A DNA stretch of 64,000 nucleotides from Candidatus Hydrogenedentota bacterium (GTDB lineage: Bacteria > Hydrogenedentota > Hydrogenedentia > Hydrogenedentales > SLHB01). This document shows, piece by piece, positions 26,884-35,197 of this stretch. The first letter of the stretch is position 1; the number at the start of each line of letters is the position of its first letter. The notes beneath the pieces were generated by a model, which did no database searches, had not been told where the DNA came from, and was given only the letters and a program-made list of their open reading frames with translations. Both the position numbers and the translations under genes were made by a program. The stretch spans positions 1 through 64,000 of the forward strand of contig JADLHJ010000027.1 in the NCBI GenBank assembly GCA_020848835.1, read 5' to 3'.

Positions 26884-28569
26884 ATGAGCGTTCGGTTAGT
26901 AGTGGCGGTATGGGGCGCTGTCTTTGCCGCGCACGCCGCGTTTGCGGCGGAAACTGAAGCAGCGTCACCGGAGCCGTCAGCGCCGCAGGCGGAACCCGCG
27001 CCAAATGGCGACGCGCCCAAACCCGCGCAGAAGCCCGCGGTCGAAACGTTGCTGACGCTGCAGATGGCGCAGGGATTAGCAGTGAAGGATAGTCCGACAA
27101 TCGACGCGGCGGAAGCCCGGATCGCGCAGGCTATCGAGCGCGTGAAGCAGGCGCGATCGACCTGGTTCCCGACGATATTTGCCGAGGCGGCTGCATCAAA
27201 CACGTGGATATCCGAGAGCGACTACGATTTTGCAAAGCGCGCCGCATCTGACGGTTATTGGACGTCCTTCGCGTTGGGTACACAAGCGCGATTGCAGGGC
27301 GAGATCGCGGCGTTCGCACAAATCGTCGGCACCAACATTGCCAGCGTATTCAATCCGGCGGTTCAGCCGGTGTCCTGGCTGGTGCCGAATTCTGATCGCG
27401 CAATCGTGCAGGACCTCGTGAAGGCCTCGCTCTATTCATCCAACGCGCGAGATGCGGTGAAAGACCAATTTGAGGCGTATACCATCAGCATCGTCGCGGA
27501 CTGGATCGTATTTAACGGGTTCGACCGTAAGTTTTCGATTCTGGAAGCGCGCTACGGGAAGGAGCAGACGGAAGCCGCGCTCGCGGAAGCCCACAGAATT
27601 CTGCTTGAAGCGGTCGCGCAGGCATACTTCTCCGCGCAGCTCGCGCGCGAAAACATTGCCATTGCGGAAGCGGACGAAGCCTTTAACGAACTTCAACTTA
27701 AACAGGCCAACCTGCGCAAAGAAGTAGGTACGGGCTCACGCAGCGACGTGCTGAATTTTCAGGTGCGCGTAAACGCGGCGCGCGCCGCATTGATTTCGGC
27801 GCGACAGAGTTATGCGACATCGCTCATTGCGCTCGCGGAACTGCTCGCGCTGCCAGATGCAAAGTTTCCTGAAACGATGGACCTCGCGCCGCTCGAAGAA
27901 GCATCGCTCAACGCGCTTGAGCCACCCGACAGCGACGGTCTCGTAGCATATGCCAAAGAACATCGGCCGGATTTGCAGGTGAGCGCGTTGGACGTCGAGC
28001 GTGCAAACGCCGTCGTGGGCCGTGCGAAGTCCGCGTTTTACCCGACTATTCGCGCGCAAGTGTCGAAGGATGGTGTGCGCGATAATAATCCCGAGTTCGG
28101 CATCGACGATTTCAGCACCACGGTTGGCGTTTTCGGCACCTACGAACTGTTTGCGGGCGGTCGTAACGTCGCCCGCGTGCGTGAAACGAAAGCCCTTCGC
28201 GCAGAAGCAGAACACCTCGCGCGCGAGACGGAATTAAACGTCGCCAGCGAAGTGCGCACCTCGGTCGAGGACTTGCGTGAAGCACAGGAGCTCATCGTGC
28301 TCGAGCGCGCAAACGCAGTCTATGTGAAGGACAATCGCGATCTCGTGGAGAAAGGTTACCAGGGCGGGGTCGAACCACTCGTACGGCTGAACGAAGCGCA
28401 GCGCGATCTGGTCCAGGCACAGGCCAACCTTGCTTTTGCGCGCGTGCAGTTGCAGGCGTCCTGGCACCGCGTGCGCACAAACACAGGCGAAACAGTCGCG
28501 AGTCTGGGCGTAACCGAAAAAGCCGATGAAAAGCCCGAGGCAGAAGTAAAGACCGCTGAACCGAAGTAA
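26884..28569 (+). CDS. TolC-family outer-membrane efflux protein
   Basis: A 561-residue TolC-type protein, the outer-membrane channel of tripartite export systems. The signal peptide is MSVRLVVAVWGAVFAAHAAFA, followed by a short Pro/Ala/Glu linker. Two tandem OEP repeats are seen: LQMAQGLAVKDSPTIDAAEARI opening the first half and AYAKEHRP-type DLQVSALDVERANAVVG opening the second. Long helices with FQVRVNAARAALISARQSYATSLIALAELL are typical. GAGGAG lies a few bases before the chosen ATG, which places the signal peptide at the start. No membrane-fusion protein or inner-membrane pump adjoins it, so its partners are encoded elsewhere. Confidence 0.87.
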   Translation: MSVRLVVAVWGAVFAAHAAFAAETEAASPEPSAPQAEPAPNGDAPKPAQKPAVETLLTLQMAQGLAVKDSPTIDAAEARIAQAIERVKQARSTWFPTIFAEAAASNTWISESDYDFAKRAASDGYWTSFALGTQARLQGEIAAFAQIVGTNIASVFNPAVQPVSWLVPNSDRAIVQDLVKASLYSSNARDAVKDQFEAYTISIVADWIVFNGFDRKFSILEARYGKEQTEAALAEAHRILLEAVAQAYFSAQLARENIAIAEADEAFNELQLKQANLRKEVGTGSRSDVLNFQVRVNAARAALISARQSYATSLIALAELLALPDAKFPETMDLAPLEEASLNALEPPDSDGLVAYAKEHRPDLQVSALDVERANAVVGRAKSAFYPTIRAQVSKDGVRDNNPEFGIDDFSTTVGVFGTYELFAGGRNVARVRETKALRAEAEHLARETELNVASEVRTSVEDLREAQELIVLERANAVYVKDNRDLVEKGYQGGVEPLVRLNEAQRDLVQAQANLAFARVQLQASWHRVRTNTGETVASLGVTEKADEKPEAEVKTAEPK

Positions 28570-28631
28570 ACCGACTGAGATGATCTAGTGCTACAGTTTC
28601 GCGTAGAGTACGCCCCGGCGAAGCTGGCCTC

Positions 28632-31292
28632 ATGCACACATCCCCAATTCACAGAGTTGATTTAGGCGTCACGCGATTTCCATCGTGGCGCGCTTTGCTA
28701 TTCCTGGCACTGCTTGCGTTTGCATCGATTTCTCTTTTCGCGGCCGAACAGCGCAGCACGCCAATCCGCGTGGGCATTTACGAAAACCGCCCCATGGTGT
28801 TTCTCGACGACATGAAGCGCCCTTCGGGCTTGCAAGTGGACATCATCCTCGAGATCGCAAAGCAGCATGAGTGGCCAATCGAGTTTGTGTTTGGGACTTG
28901 GCAGGAATGCCTGGCACGGCTCGACACGGGCGAGATCGATGTGTTACTCGATGTCGGTTACTCAGACGATCGTGCGCAGGATTACGATTTCAGCAATGAA
29001 TCGCTCTTCTCGACTTGGGCGCAGATTTACACGCCGCCGGGCGCTGCCATGCGTGGCATTACCGATCTCGATGGCAAACGCATTGCGGTGATGCGCGGCG
29101 ATGTTCATTATGCCGCGCTCAGAAAATTACTGGCCGATTTTGGCATGGAGGTAACCTACGTCGAGTTCGACGACTACAAAGACCTCATGCAGACTGTCGA
29201 GCATCGCCGCGTAGATGCGGGACTCTTTAGCCGAATCGCCGGACTGCAACTCGAAAGCAACTATGGCGTGCGGCGCAGTTCCATCGTTTTGGACCCAATT
29301 CAAGTTCGCATCGCCTTTCCAAAAGGTAAGAACGGGGAACTGCGCGAGGCCATCGACGCCGACTTGCGTCGGATGAAGCGCGAGCCAAACTCAGCGTACA
29401 ACATAGCAATGGACAAATGGCTCGGCAGTGCTCCGTTGCCGGAGCCGCCCTGGTGGCTGAAGTTTGTCGCCTATGGTTTGGCCGCATTAATCGCGACCGG
29501 AATCGGCATCAATACATTGTTGCGTCGCCAGGTCCGCCTGAAGACCGCGGAGCTCACAACAAAAAACATCGAACTGGAAAAAGAGATCGATTCCCGGGCA
29601 CGCGTCGAGAGTTTGCTCCAGGCGGGGCGCGAACGTCTCGCGACGCAAAGCCGGGCACTGATGACGCTCGCACGCAGCGATGCCATTGGCGGTGGCGATC
29701 TGGAAGCAGCCCTCAGGCAGATCACGGCGGCAGCCGCGCAAACATTGGATGTTGATCGCGCGAGCATTTGGATCGCCGAACCAGACCTCTCCGCCATTCG
29801 TTGCATATGTCTTTACGTTCAATCAAGAGCCGAATACACGGCAGGCACGATCCTGAGACGCGAGGACTATCCATCGTACTTTGGCGCGCTTGGGGCAAAC
29901 CGGATCATTGCGGCGTCGAACGCCGCACAAGATCCGCGCACCAGCGAGTTCGCGGCCACTTACCTCGCCGCGTTGGGAATTACTTCAATGCTGGATGCCC
30001 CCGTGCGGTCCGGCCAGCGCCTCGCCGGGATTGTCTGTAACGAACACACCGGTCCCGCGCGCGAGTGGAACATTGAGGAGGAGAACTTCGTCGCATCGCT
30101 CGCGGACTTTGTGGCACTGGCTCTCGAGGCGCACGAACGCAACATGGCGGAATCGCGCTTGCGGGAAAGTGAAGAGCGCAGCAGACTAATCATTGAGAAG
30201 GCGTTAGACGCCGTAATCATCACCGATGATCGCGGCGTGGTAATCGGGTGGAATGCGAAGGCTGAGGAGGTATTTGGTTATAACCGCGACGAAGCGCTTG
30301 GCGAACGTGTCATCGATTTGACGGTGCCGGAAAGAATTCACGACTTGGTGGCCAAGGAGTTTCTCGACATTCTCCGCTCGCAGCGTGGCCGCACGCGACG
30401 GGACGTTTCTGCAAAGCGAAAGAACGGCGAGGAGTTCTTTGCGGAGTTCTCCGTGTCTGCGTCGCGTCAGCGGCGACGGTTCATTTACACGGCGTTTGTG
30501 CGCGACATCACCGAAGAAAAGCGCGCACAGGAGATGCAAGAGCGTCTCAGGCAAATCGAGACCGAACTCGAGCTTGCGAGAACAATCCAGCGCTCGTTCC
30601 TACCACAGATTTTCCCAGCCTTTCCCCAGCGCCGCGAGTTTGAAGTTTATGCGGAAATGATTCCTGCCATGAACGTCGGCGGCGATTTCTATGATTTTTA
30701 CCTGCTGGACTACGACCGCCTGGCTTTCGCGATCGGCGACGTATCGGGCAAGGGGGTCCCAGGCGCGCTCGTGATGGCCATGACATTAACCCTCCTGAAA
30801 GCTACTGCTCGTACGACGCATTCCGTGTCGGACTGTTTACACACAGTCAACAAGTTGCTCTGCGAAGAAAACGAAGCCGCATTTTTCGTGACCCTCTTCT
30901 ACGGCGTGATGGACATCCGCACAGGTAAGGTTACTTATGCAAACGCTGGACATCCTCCACCATATTTATTGTCTCCCACGCAGGAACTATCGGCGCTCGA
31001 TCCCACCGGCGGGTTGATACTGGGTGTGTTCGATGAGGCGCAGTACGAAGAGGCGGTGGTAAACCTGGGGTCCGGCGAAAGTCTATTGCTGTTCACGGAC
31101 GGCGTTACTGAAGCGATGAATGATATGCGCGGGTTCTATGGCGATGATCGTTTATTTTCCGTTCTCCGTGGCGTGTCCGGCAAGCCGGCAACGCAACTCG
31201 TCAAACATGTTGTGGAGGACGTCGAGAAATTTACCGGTGTAACGCAACGGCATGACGACATCACGCTGCTTGCGCTTCGGTACTTAAGTTAG
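28632..31292 (+). CDS. Transmembrane sensor phosphatase: SBP3-GAF-PAS-SpoIIE
   Basis: An 886-residue multidomain receptor. A signal/anchor helix (about 18-38) precedes a periplasmic solute-binding domain of the SBP_bac_3 type (45-265, with RVGIYENRPMVFLDD and LDGKRIAVMRGDVHY). A membrane helix lies at 275-297, then a coiled linker, a GAF domain (340-500), a PAS domain (515-630, NAKAEEVFGYNRDEALGE) and a SpoIIE phosphatase (645-886) with GGDFYD at 683-688 and IGDVSGKG at 701-708. It would sense an extracellular small solute, perhaps an amino acid, and answer by dephosphorylating a STAS-type target. No STAS antagonist gene is adjacent. It starts about 60 bases after the TolC stop. Confidence 0.9.
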   Translation: MHTSPIHRVDLGVTRFPSWRALLFLALLAFASISLFAAEQRSTPIRVGIYENRPMVFLDDMKRPSGLQVDIILEIAKQHEWPIEFVFGTWQECLARLDTGEIDVLLDVGYSDDRAQDYDFSNESLFSTWAQIYTPPGAAMRGITDLDGKRIAVMRGDVHYAALRKLLADFGMEVTYVEFDDYKDLMQTVEHRRVDAGLFSRIAGLQLESNYGVRRSSIVLDPIQVRIAFPKGKNGELREAIDADLRRMKREPNSAYNIAMDKWLGSAPLPEPPWWLKFVAYGLAALIATGIGINTLLRRQVRLKTAELTTKNIELEKEIDSRARVESLLQAGRERLATQSRALMTLARSDAIGGGDLEAALRQITAAAAQTLDVDRASIWIAEPDLSAIRCICLYVQSRAEYTAGTILRREDYPSYFGALGANRIIAASNAAQDPRTSEFAATYLAALGITSMLDAPVRSGQRLAGIVCNEHTGPAREWNIEEENFVASLADFVALALEAHERNMAESRLRESEERSRLIIEKALDAVIITDDRGVVIGWNAKAEEVFGYNRDEALGERVIDLTVPERIHDLVAKEFLDILRSQRGRTRRDVSAKRKNGEEFFAEFSVSASRQRRRFIYTAFVRDITEEKRAQEMQERLRQIETELELARTIQRSFLPQIFPAFPQRREFEVYAEMIPAMNVGGDFYDFYLLDYDRLAFAIGDVSGKGVPGALVMAMTLTLLKATARTTHSVSDCLHTVNKLLCEENEAAFFVTLFYGVMDIRTGKVTYANAGHPPPYLLSPTQELSALDPTGGLILGVFDEAQYEEAVVNLGSGESLLLFTDGVTEAMNDMRGFYGDDRLFSVLRGVSGKPATQLVKHVVEDVEKFTGVTQRHDDITLLALRYLS

Positions 31293-31374
31293 TGGTATTT
31301 CAATAAAGCTTTTGCATTGCATGCGTAAAGCTGGTGTAATCGCGTCCGCCGAGTGGATAAAGGAGTGACGATCT

Positions 31375-32925
31375 GTGGCAGAAACGATTGGGCGCCGCGC
31401 AGGGCTGCTGGTATTGACCGCTGGAATTGTCGCGACACTGCTGCTTCAACTCGCCGTCCCTTCAATGGAAGTATTCTGGTCGGGCGACGGCGGACTCAAA
31501 AACCTTCAGGCCAAACAATTCGCGCATGGCGACATGCACGTGGACCTGCGATTGACAGAAAAGGAATGGGTCCGTACGGCATGGGACGAGGGCCTGCATC
31601 CGGGCGAATATGGAAACTACATCTACAAGATTGACGGGAAGTACTTCTCTGTCTTTCCTTATCCCTTCCCGCTCGTGAGTGCGCCGTTCTACGCCCTTTT
31701 TGGTGATCGCGGCTACTACGTCATACCCGTCATCGCACTGTGGGTAGTCTGGATCACGATCTATCTCGCGATGCAACGCGCGTGCATCGATCCTTGGATG
31801 AAGGCTTTGCTGATGCTGTCACTGGTGTTCGCGATGCCAGTTACACTTTACGCGGCCACGTTCTGGGAGCACACGCTGGGTCTCGCGCTCGCGATGACAG
31901 GAATCGTATACACGCTTCGCTACGACGATTTTGAGCCAGGCAAGACTGGCCCGCTGCTCGCGGGCGGGGCGCTGGGATTTGCCGTCTGGTTCCGCCCGGA
32001 GACACTTGCCCTTACAGCAATTCTATTGCCTGCGGCATTTCTTTGGCGTCGCCGCGCGCTGACATTTCGTGGCTGGTTACTGTTTTCGGTTGCCGCGGTA
32101 GGCGTCTCCATTCTGTTTTTCGTGGTCAACTATTGGATTTATGGCCATCCGCTCGGCACGCACGGCATTCAAATGCGCAGTACGGAAATTGCCGCCACGA
32201 CGCCACACGCGATAGTCGATCGCTTTGTATCTATGGCGAAAATGACGATCCGCTTCGCGCCCGTCGGCGGATTTGTAGCGGCGATTTTTGCTGTGCTGCT
32301 CATTTCCAAACGCATCGTCTGGCAAAGCGAATATGTGTACCTCACCGTCGTTGCTATCGTATTTTTTCCATTAATGGTGTACATGGTGCCGAGTGACGGC
32401 GGGTTCCAGCCTGGGCCGCGATTCGTGTTCATCGCATTTCTGTTGATGATTCTCATCGCCGCGTATGCGTGGCGCGCTGTCCCGCGAAATTATGCCCTGC
32501 GCGTCGCGCTATCGGTGTTATTAATTGGGACGATACTAGTCGGTGTAAAGCGCAGCGCCATTTCAGAGACGCGCTGGCTTATCAAGCAATATGATGAGCG
32601 CGTACTACCCGCCTACATGTTTTTAGCGAAGCGGGACGAACAGGTGGTCGCGTTGTCTCGCGTCGAAATTCTGTTGGAACTGGGCGGACTTGTAGAGCAG
32701 AAGGATTTCTTTGCCGCGTTCGACGACGAAAAATTCTCCAAAATGATAGAGGTATTCCGTGCGCAAAAGATAAATAAGTTCCTGTACATCGGCTTTGGCG
32801 ATTTGAAAGAGGAACACGATTCCGCATTGCGCCACGACGTAGCCAAGGGGCTACAAGTTGAATCTCTTGGGCACTATGGCACACATTTTTACTTCTATTC
32901 CGTGACGATTCCGCAGGGCGCTTAG
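31375..32925 (+). CDS. Polytopic membrane protein, GT-C glycosyltransferase-like
   Basis: A 516-residue inner-membrane protein with about ten hydrophobic helices through residue 390, followed by a soluble C-terminal region of about 120 residues. The first large loop holds FWSGDGGLKNLQAKQF, with an aspartate placed as in GT-C-fold transferases, and later HVDLRLTEKEWVR. I recognise no specific subfamily; resemblance to dolichyl-phosphate-mannose-dependent or arabinosyl-type transferases is at the level of topology. Translation begins at GTG preceded by AAGGAG with a nine-base gap. It is downstream of the sensor phosphatase and may share its transcript. It may decorate envelope lipids or proteins. 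Confidence 0.65.
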   Translation: MAETIGRRAGLLVLTAGIVATLLLQLAVPSMEVFWSGDGGLKNLQAKQFAHGDMHVDLRLTEKEWVRTAWDEGLHPGEYGNYIYKIDGKYFSVFPYPFPLVSAPFYALFGDRGYYVIPVIALWVVWITIYLAMQRACIDPWMKALLMLSLVFAMPVTLYAATFWEHTLGLALAMTGIVYTLRYDDFEPGKTGPLLAGGALGFAVWFRPETLALTAILLPAAFLWRRRALTFRGWLLFSVAAVGVSILFFVVNYWIYGHPLGTHGIQMRSTEIAATTPHAIVDRFVSMAKMTIRFAPVGGFVAAIFAVLLISKRIVWQSEYVYLTVVAIVFFPLMVYMVPSDGGFQPGPRFVFIAFLLMILIAAYAWRAVPRNYALRVALSVLLIGTILVGVKRSAISETRWLIKQYDERVLPAYMFLAKRDEQVVALSRVEILLELGGLVEQKDFFAAFDDEKFSKMIEVFRAQKINKFLYIGFGDLKEEHDSALRHDVAKGLQVESLGHYGTHFYFYSVTIPQGA

Positions 32926-33035
32926 TCCAGCGGCGAATTGAGTCCAGTCCTCAGTCTGGACACTTTTGCCCCAGATTCGCCATACTCTCTGGTTGGGCGG
33001 ATAGTGGTTTTTGTAGACCCAGAGGAGGCGCTCTC

Positions 33036-35162
33036 GTGACTTTTTGCCGGAAATTCTTGCCCACGTTGATGTGCGTCCAGTTTCTTCTTAATGCACTTGC
33101 GTGGAGCGAAATTGATGGCGGCGTGCGCAATCAAGCCGGCTGGGAACCACTGTTTAACGGCAAAGACCTCAGGGGCTGGTACACCTTTCTACAACAAGAC
33201 GGCAGAGGCTCCGACCCCGATCGAGTGGTCACCGTAGAAGACGGCATGATCCATCTCTACAAGCATGCGCCGCAAGGCGGCCCAGTGGAGATGGGATATA
33301 TCTCCACTGAAACAGAATACGAAGATTATCATCTGCGCCTGGAATACAAGTGGGGCGGCAAGACCTTCGAGCCGCGTCTGGCGCTGCCGCGCGACGCAGG
33401 TGTCTACTACCACATCGTCGGCGACGACGCTGTTTGGCCGAAGTCGCTACAGTACCAAATTCAGGTCGACGACGTTGGCGATTTGTTGGTGCTCTACGGC
33501 GTCGCCTGCGACACCTGGATCGATCCCGCAACAAAGGCCAATGAAATGGCCACGTTCAAAGATCCCATCGACGGCGGCGAGGCTCGCGTGTTTGGCGGCA
33601 AAGGAATTGGCTACCAGAAACGCGGCGGGATGTACGAGCTAGAAGGATGGAACACGCTTGAGATCATCTGCGAAGGCGACACCTCCAAACACATTCTCAA
33701 TGGCAAACTTGTAAATCGCTGCGATAATATCCGCTACGCCAATCCAGACGATCCATCCGCGGTGGCGCAACCGCTTGGTAAAGGCAGGATTGCGCTGGAA
33801 ATCGAAGCGGCGGAAATGTTTTATCGCAACATTGAGATTAAGCGTCTGCCAAGTGCCAACGAAAAGCCGCAACCGATAGAAGGTCCTGATGGCACACTCA
33901 AGGTTGGCGCAGCCGCAGCAAACCTTATCGGCGACAACGAAATGGTCATGGCTGGCGGCATTGGTCCCTGGAAGCCGAACGGCCAAGAAGGACAATTGCG
34001 CGCGACCGCTGTCGTTGTGAACAAAGAACCGTTCGGCACTTTCGCATTCGTTGGGTTGGATGTGCTGTTCGTCACGCGTGATACCGTCGATGCGGCACTC
34101 GCGGAGATTCAGCAGGCCACTGGAATACCGCCAGAGCACGTTCTGGTGAACGCATCGCACACCCACAGCGCGCCAAGCACCATTCGCGTTCACGGCTATG
34201 GTCCCGAACAACGATTTAAGAAAGCGGTACTAAATGGAATCGTAGCCGCAGTGAAACAGGCGCACGCCCGACTCGAAGACGACTGCACGTTCAACTATGC
34301 ATTGGGCGCGGAATACGGCGTGGGGGAGAACAGCCGTCTTCTACTCGGAGACGGCACAATTTTCTGGACAGGCCCACACGACGATCGCGTGCGGCCGACG
34401 GATCCCTTCGATCCCGAGTTGCCAGTGTTTGCCTTCTACGGACCCGACGCGAAATTGCGATCGATTCTCTACAACCATTCCACGCACACGATCGGCACGG
34501 TGGCCGGCATGGTGCGCTCCCCCTCATACTATGGTCTTGCCGCGCAACAGCTTGAACAGGAAACCGGCGCAACCGTCTGCTTTTTAGAGGGTGCTTCAGG
34601 CTCAACGCATAATCTTTACCTCACCGCGCCGGCGATGATCGATAGGATGAAGTCGTCCGTGCGCGCAACGGTGGATAAGAGCGCGCCACAACGCGTCACC
34701 AAAATGGCCGCAATTCGCCGGCCGTTTACGTTCAAAGTGCGCGCGTTTGACGAAGCGCTCGAAGAGCAAAAAGTAAGTTCGTACGTGAATAAGCGCGCCC
34801 CCGCCGGCGCTGAGTATACGGTCGGCGTATTTCGCACGATGCGCGAGGAAATGCGCGCGCAGCAAGGTGAAACGCGCGAAACGTATTTGCATGCGATTCG
34901 CATTGGCGACGTTGCGGTCGTCGGCGTGCCCGCCGAGTATTTCACGGTGCTCGGGATTGAGATCAAGCGGCGCTCGCCATTTGCGAACACCGTTGTGACT
35001 GAACTTAGCAACGACTGGATTGGTTACGTGGGCGATCGCAAAGGCTACGAGCGCGGTGGCTACCAAACCTGGTTTGGGTATCATAGCTACTGTGAGATTG
35101 GCACCGGCGAAGCAATCGTCGATGAAATTGTGCGGATGTTGAATGAACTGTATACCGCGTAA
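33036..35162 (+). CDS. DUF1080 hydrolase fused to neutral-ceramidase-like domain
   Basis: A 708-residue exported protein; a signal peptide occupies about residues 1-24. Residues about 30-275 match DUF1080 (3-keto-disaccharide hydrolase/concanavalin-like), starting WEPLFNGKDLRGWY and including GVYYHIVGDD and YQIQVDDVGD. Residues about 288-708 match the N-terminal domain of neutral/alkaline ceramidases: KVGAAAANLIG, LDVLFVTRDTVD, VNASHTHSAPSTIRV with metal-binding-type histidines, YNHSTHTIGT, and FLEGASGSTHN. Each domain is common in these bacteria, but their joining in one chain is unusual. Translation starts at a GTG eight bases after GGAGG. The next two genes, also exported, probably form an operon devoted to a glycan or glycolipid. 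Confidence 0.82.
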   Translation: MTFCRKFLPTLMCVQFLLNALAWSEIDGGVRNQAGWEPLFNGKDLRGWYTFLQQDGRGSDPDRVVTVEDGMIHLYKHAPQGGPVEMGYISTETEYEDYHLRLEYKWGGKTFEPRLALPRDAGVYYHIVGDDAVWPKSLQYQIQVDDVGDLLVLYGVACDTWIDPATKANEMATFKDPIDGGEARVFGGKGIGYQKRGGMYELEGWNTLEIICEGDTSKHILNGKLVNRCDNIRYANPDDPSAVAQPLGKGRIALEIEAAEMFYRNIEIKRLPSANEKPQPIEGPDGTLKVGAAAANLIGDNEMVMAGGIGPWKPNGQEGQLRATAVVVNKEPFGTFAFVGLDVLFVTRDTVDAALAEIQQATGIPPEHVLVNASHTHSAPSTIRVHGYGPEQRFKKAVLNGIVAAVKQAHARLEDDCTFNYALGAEYGVGENSRLLLGDGTIFWTGPHDDRVRPTDPFDPELPVFAFYGPDAKLRSILYNHSTHTIGTVAGMVRSPSYYGLAAQQLEQETGATVCFLEGASGSTHNLYLTAPAMIDRMKSSVRATVDKSAPQRVTKMAAIRRPFTFKVRAFDEALEEQKVSSYVNKRAPAGAEYTVGVFRTMREEMRAQQGETRETYLHAIRIGDVAVVGVPAEYFTVLGIEIKRRSPFANTVVTELSNDWIGYVGDRKGYERGGYQTWFGYHSYCEIGTGEAIVDEIVRMLNELYTA

Positions 35163-35197
35163 CTGCGCGGTGGAAATGTTTGGGAAATGAATTGAAT

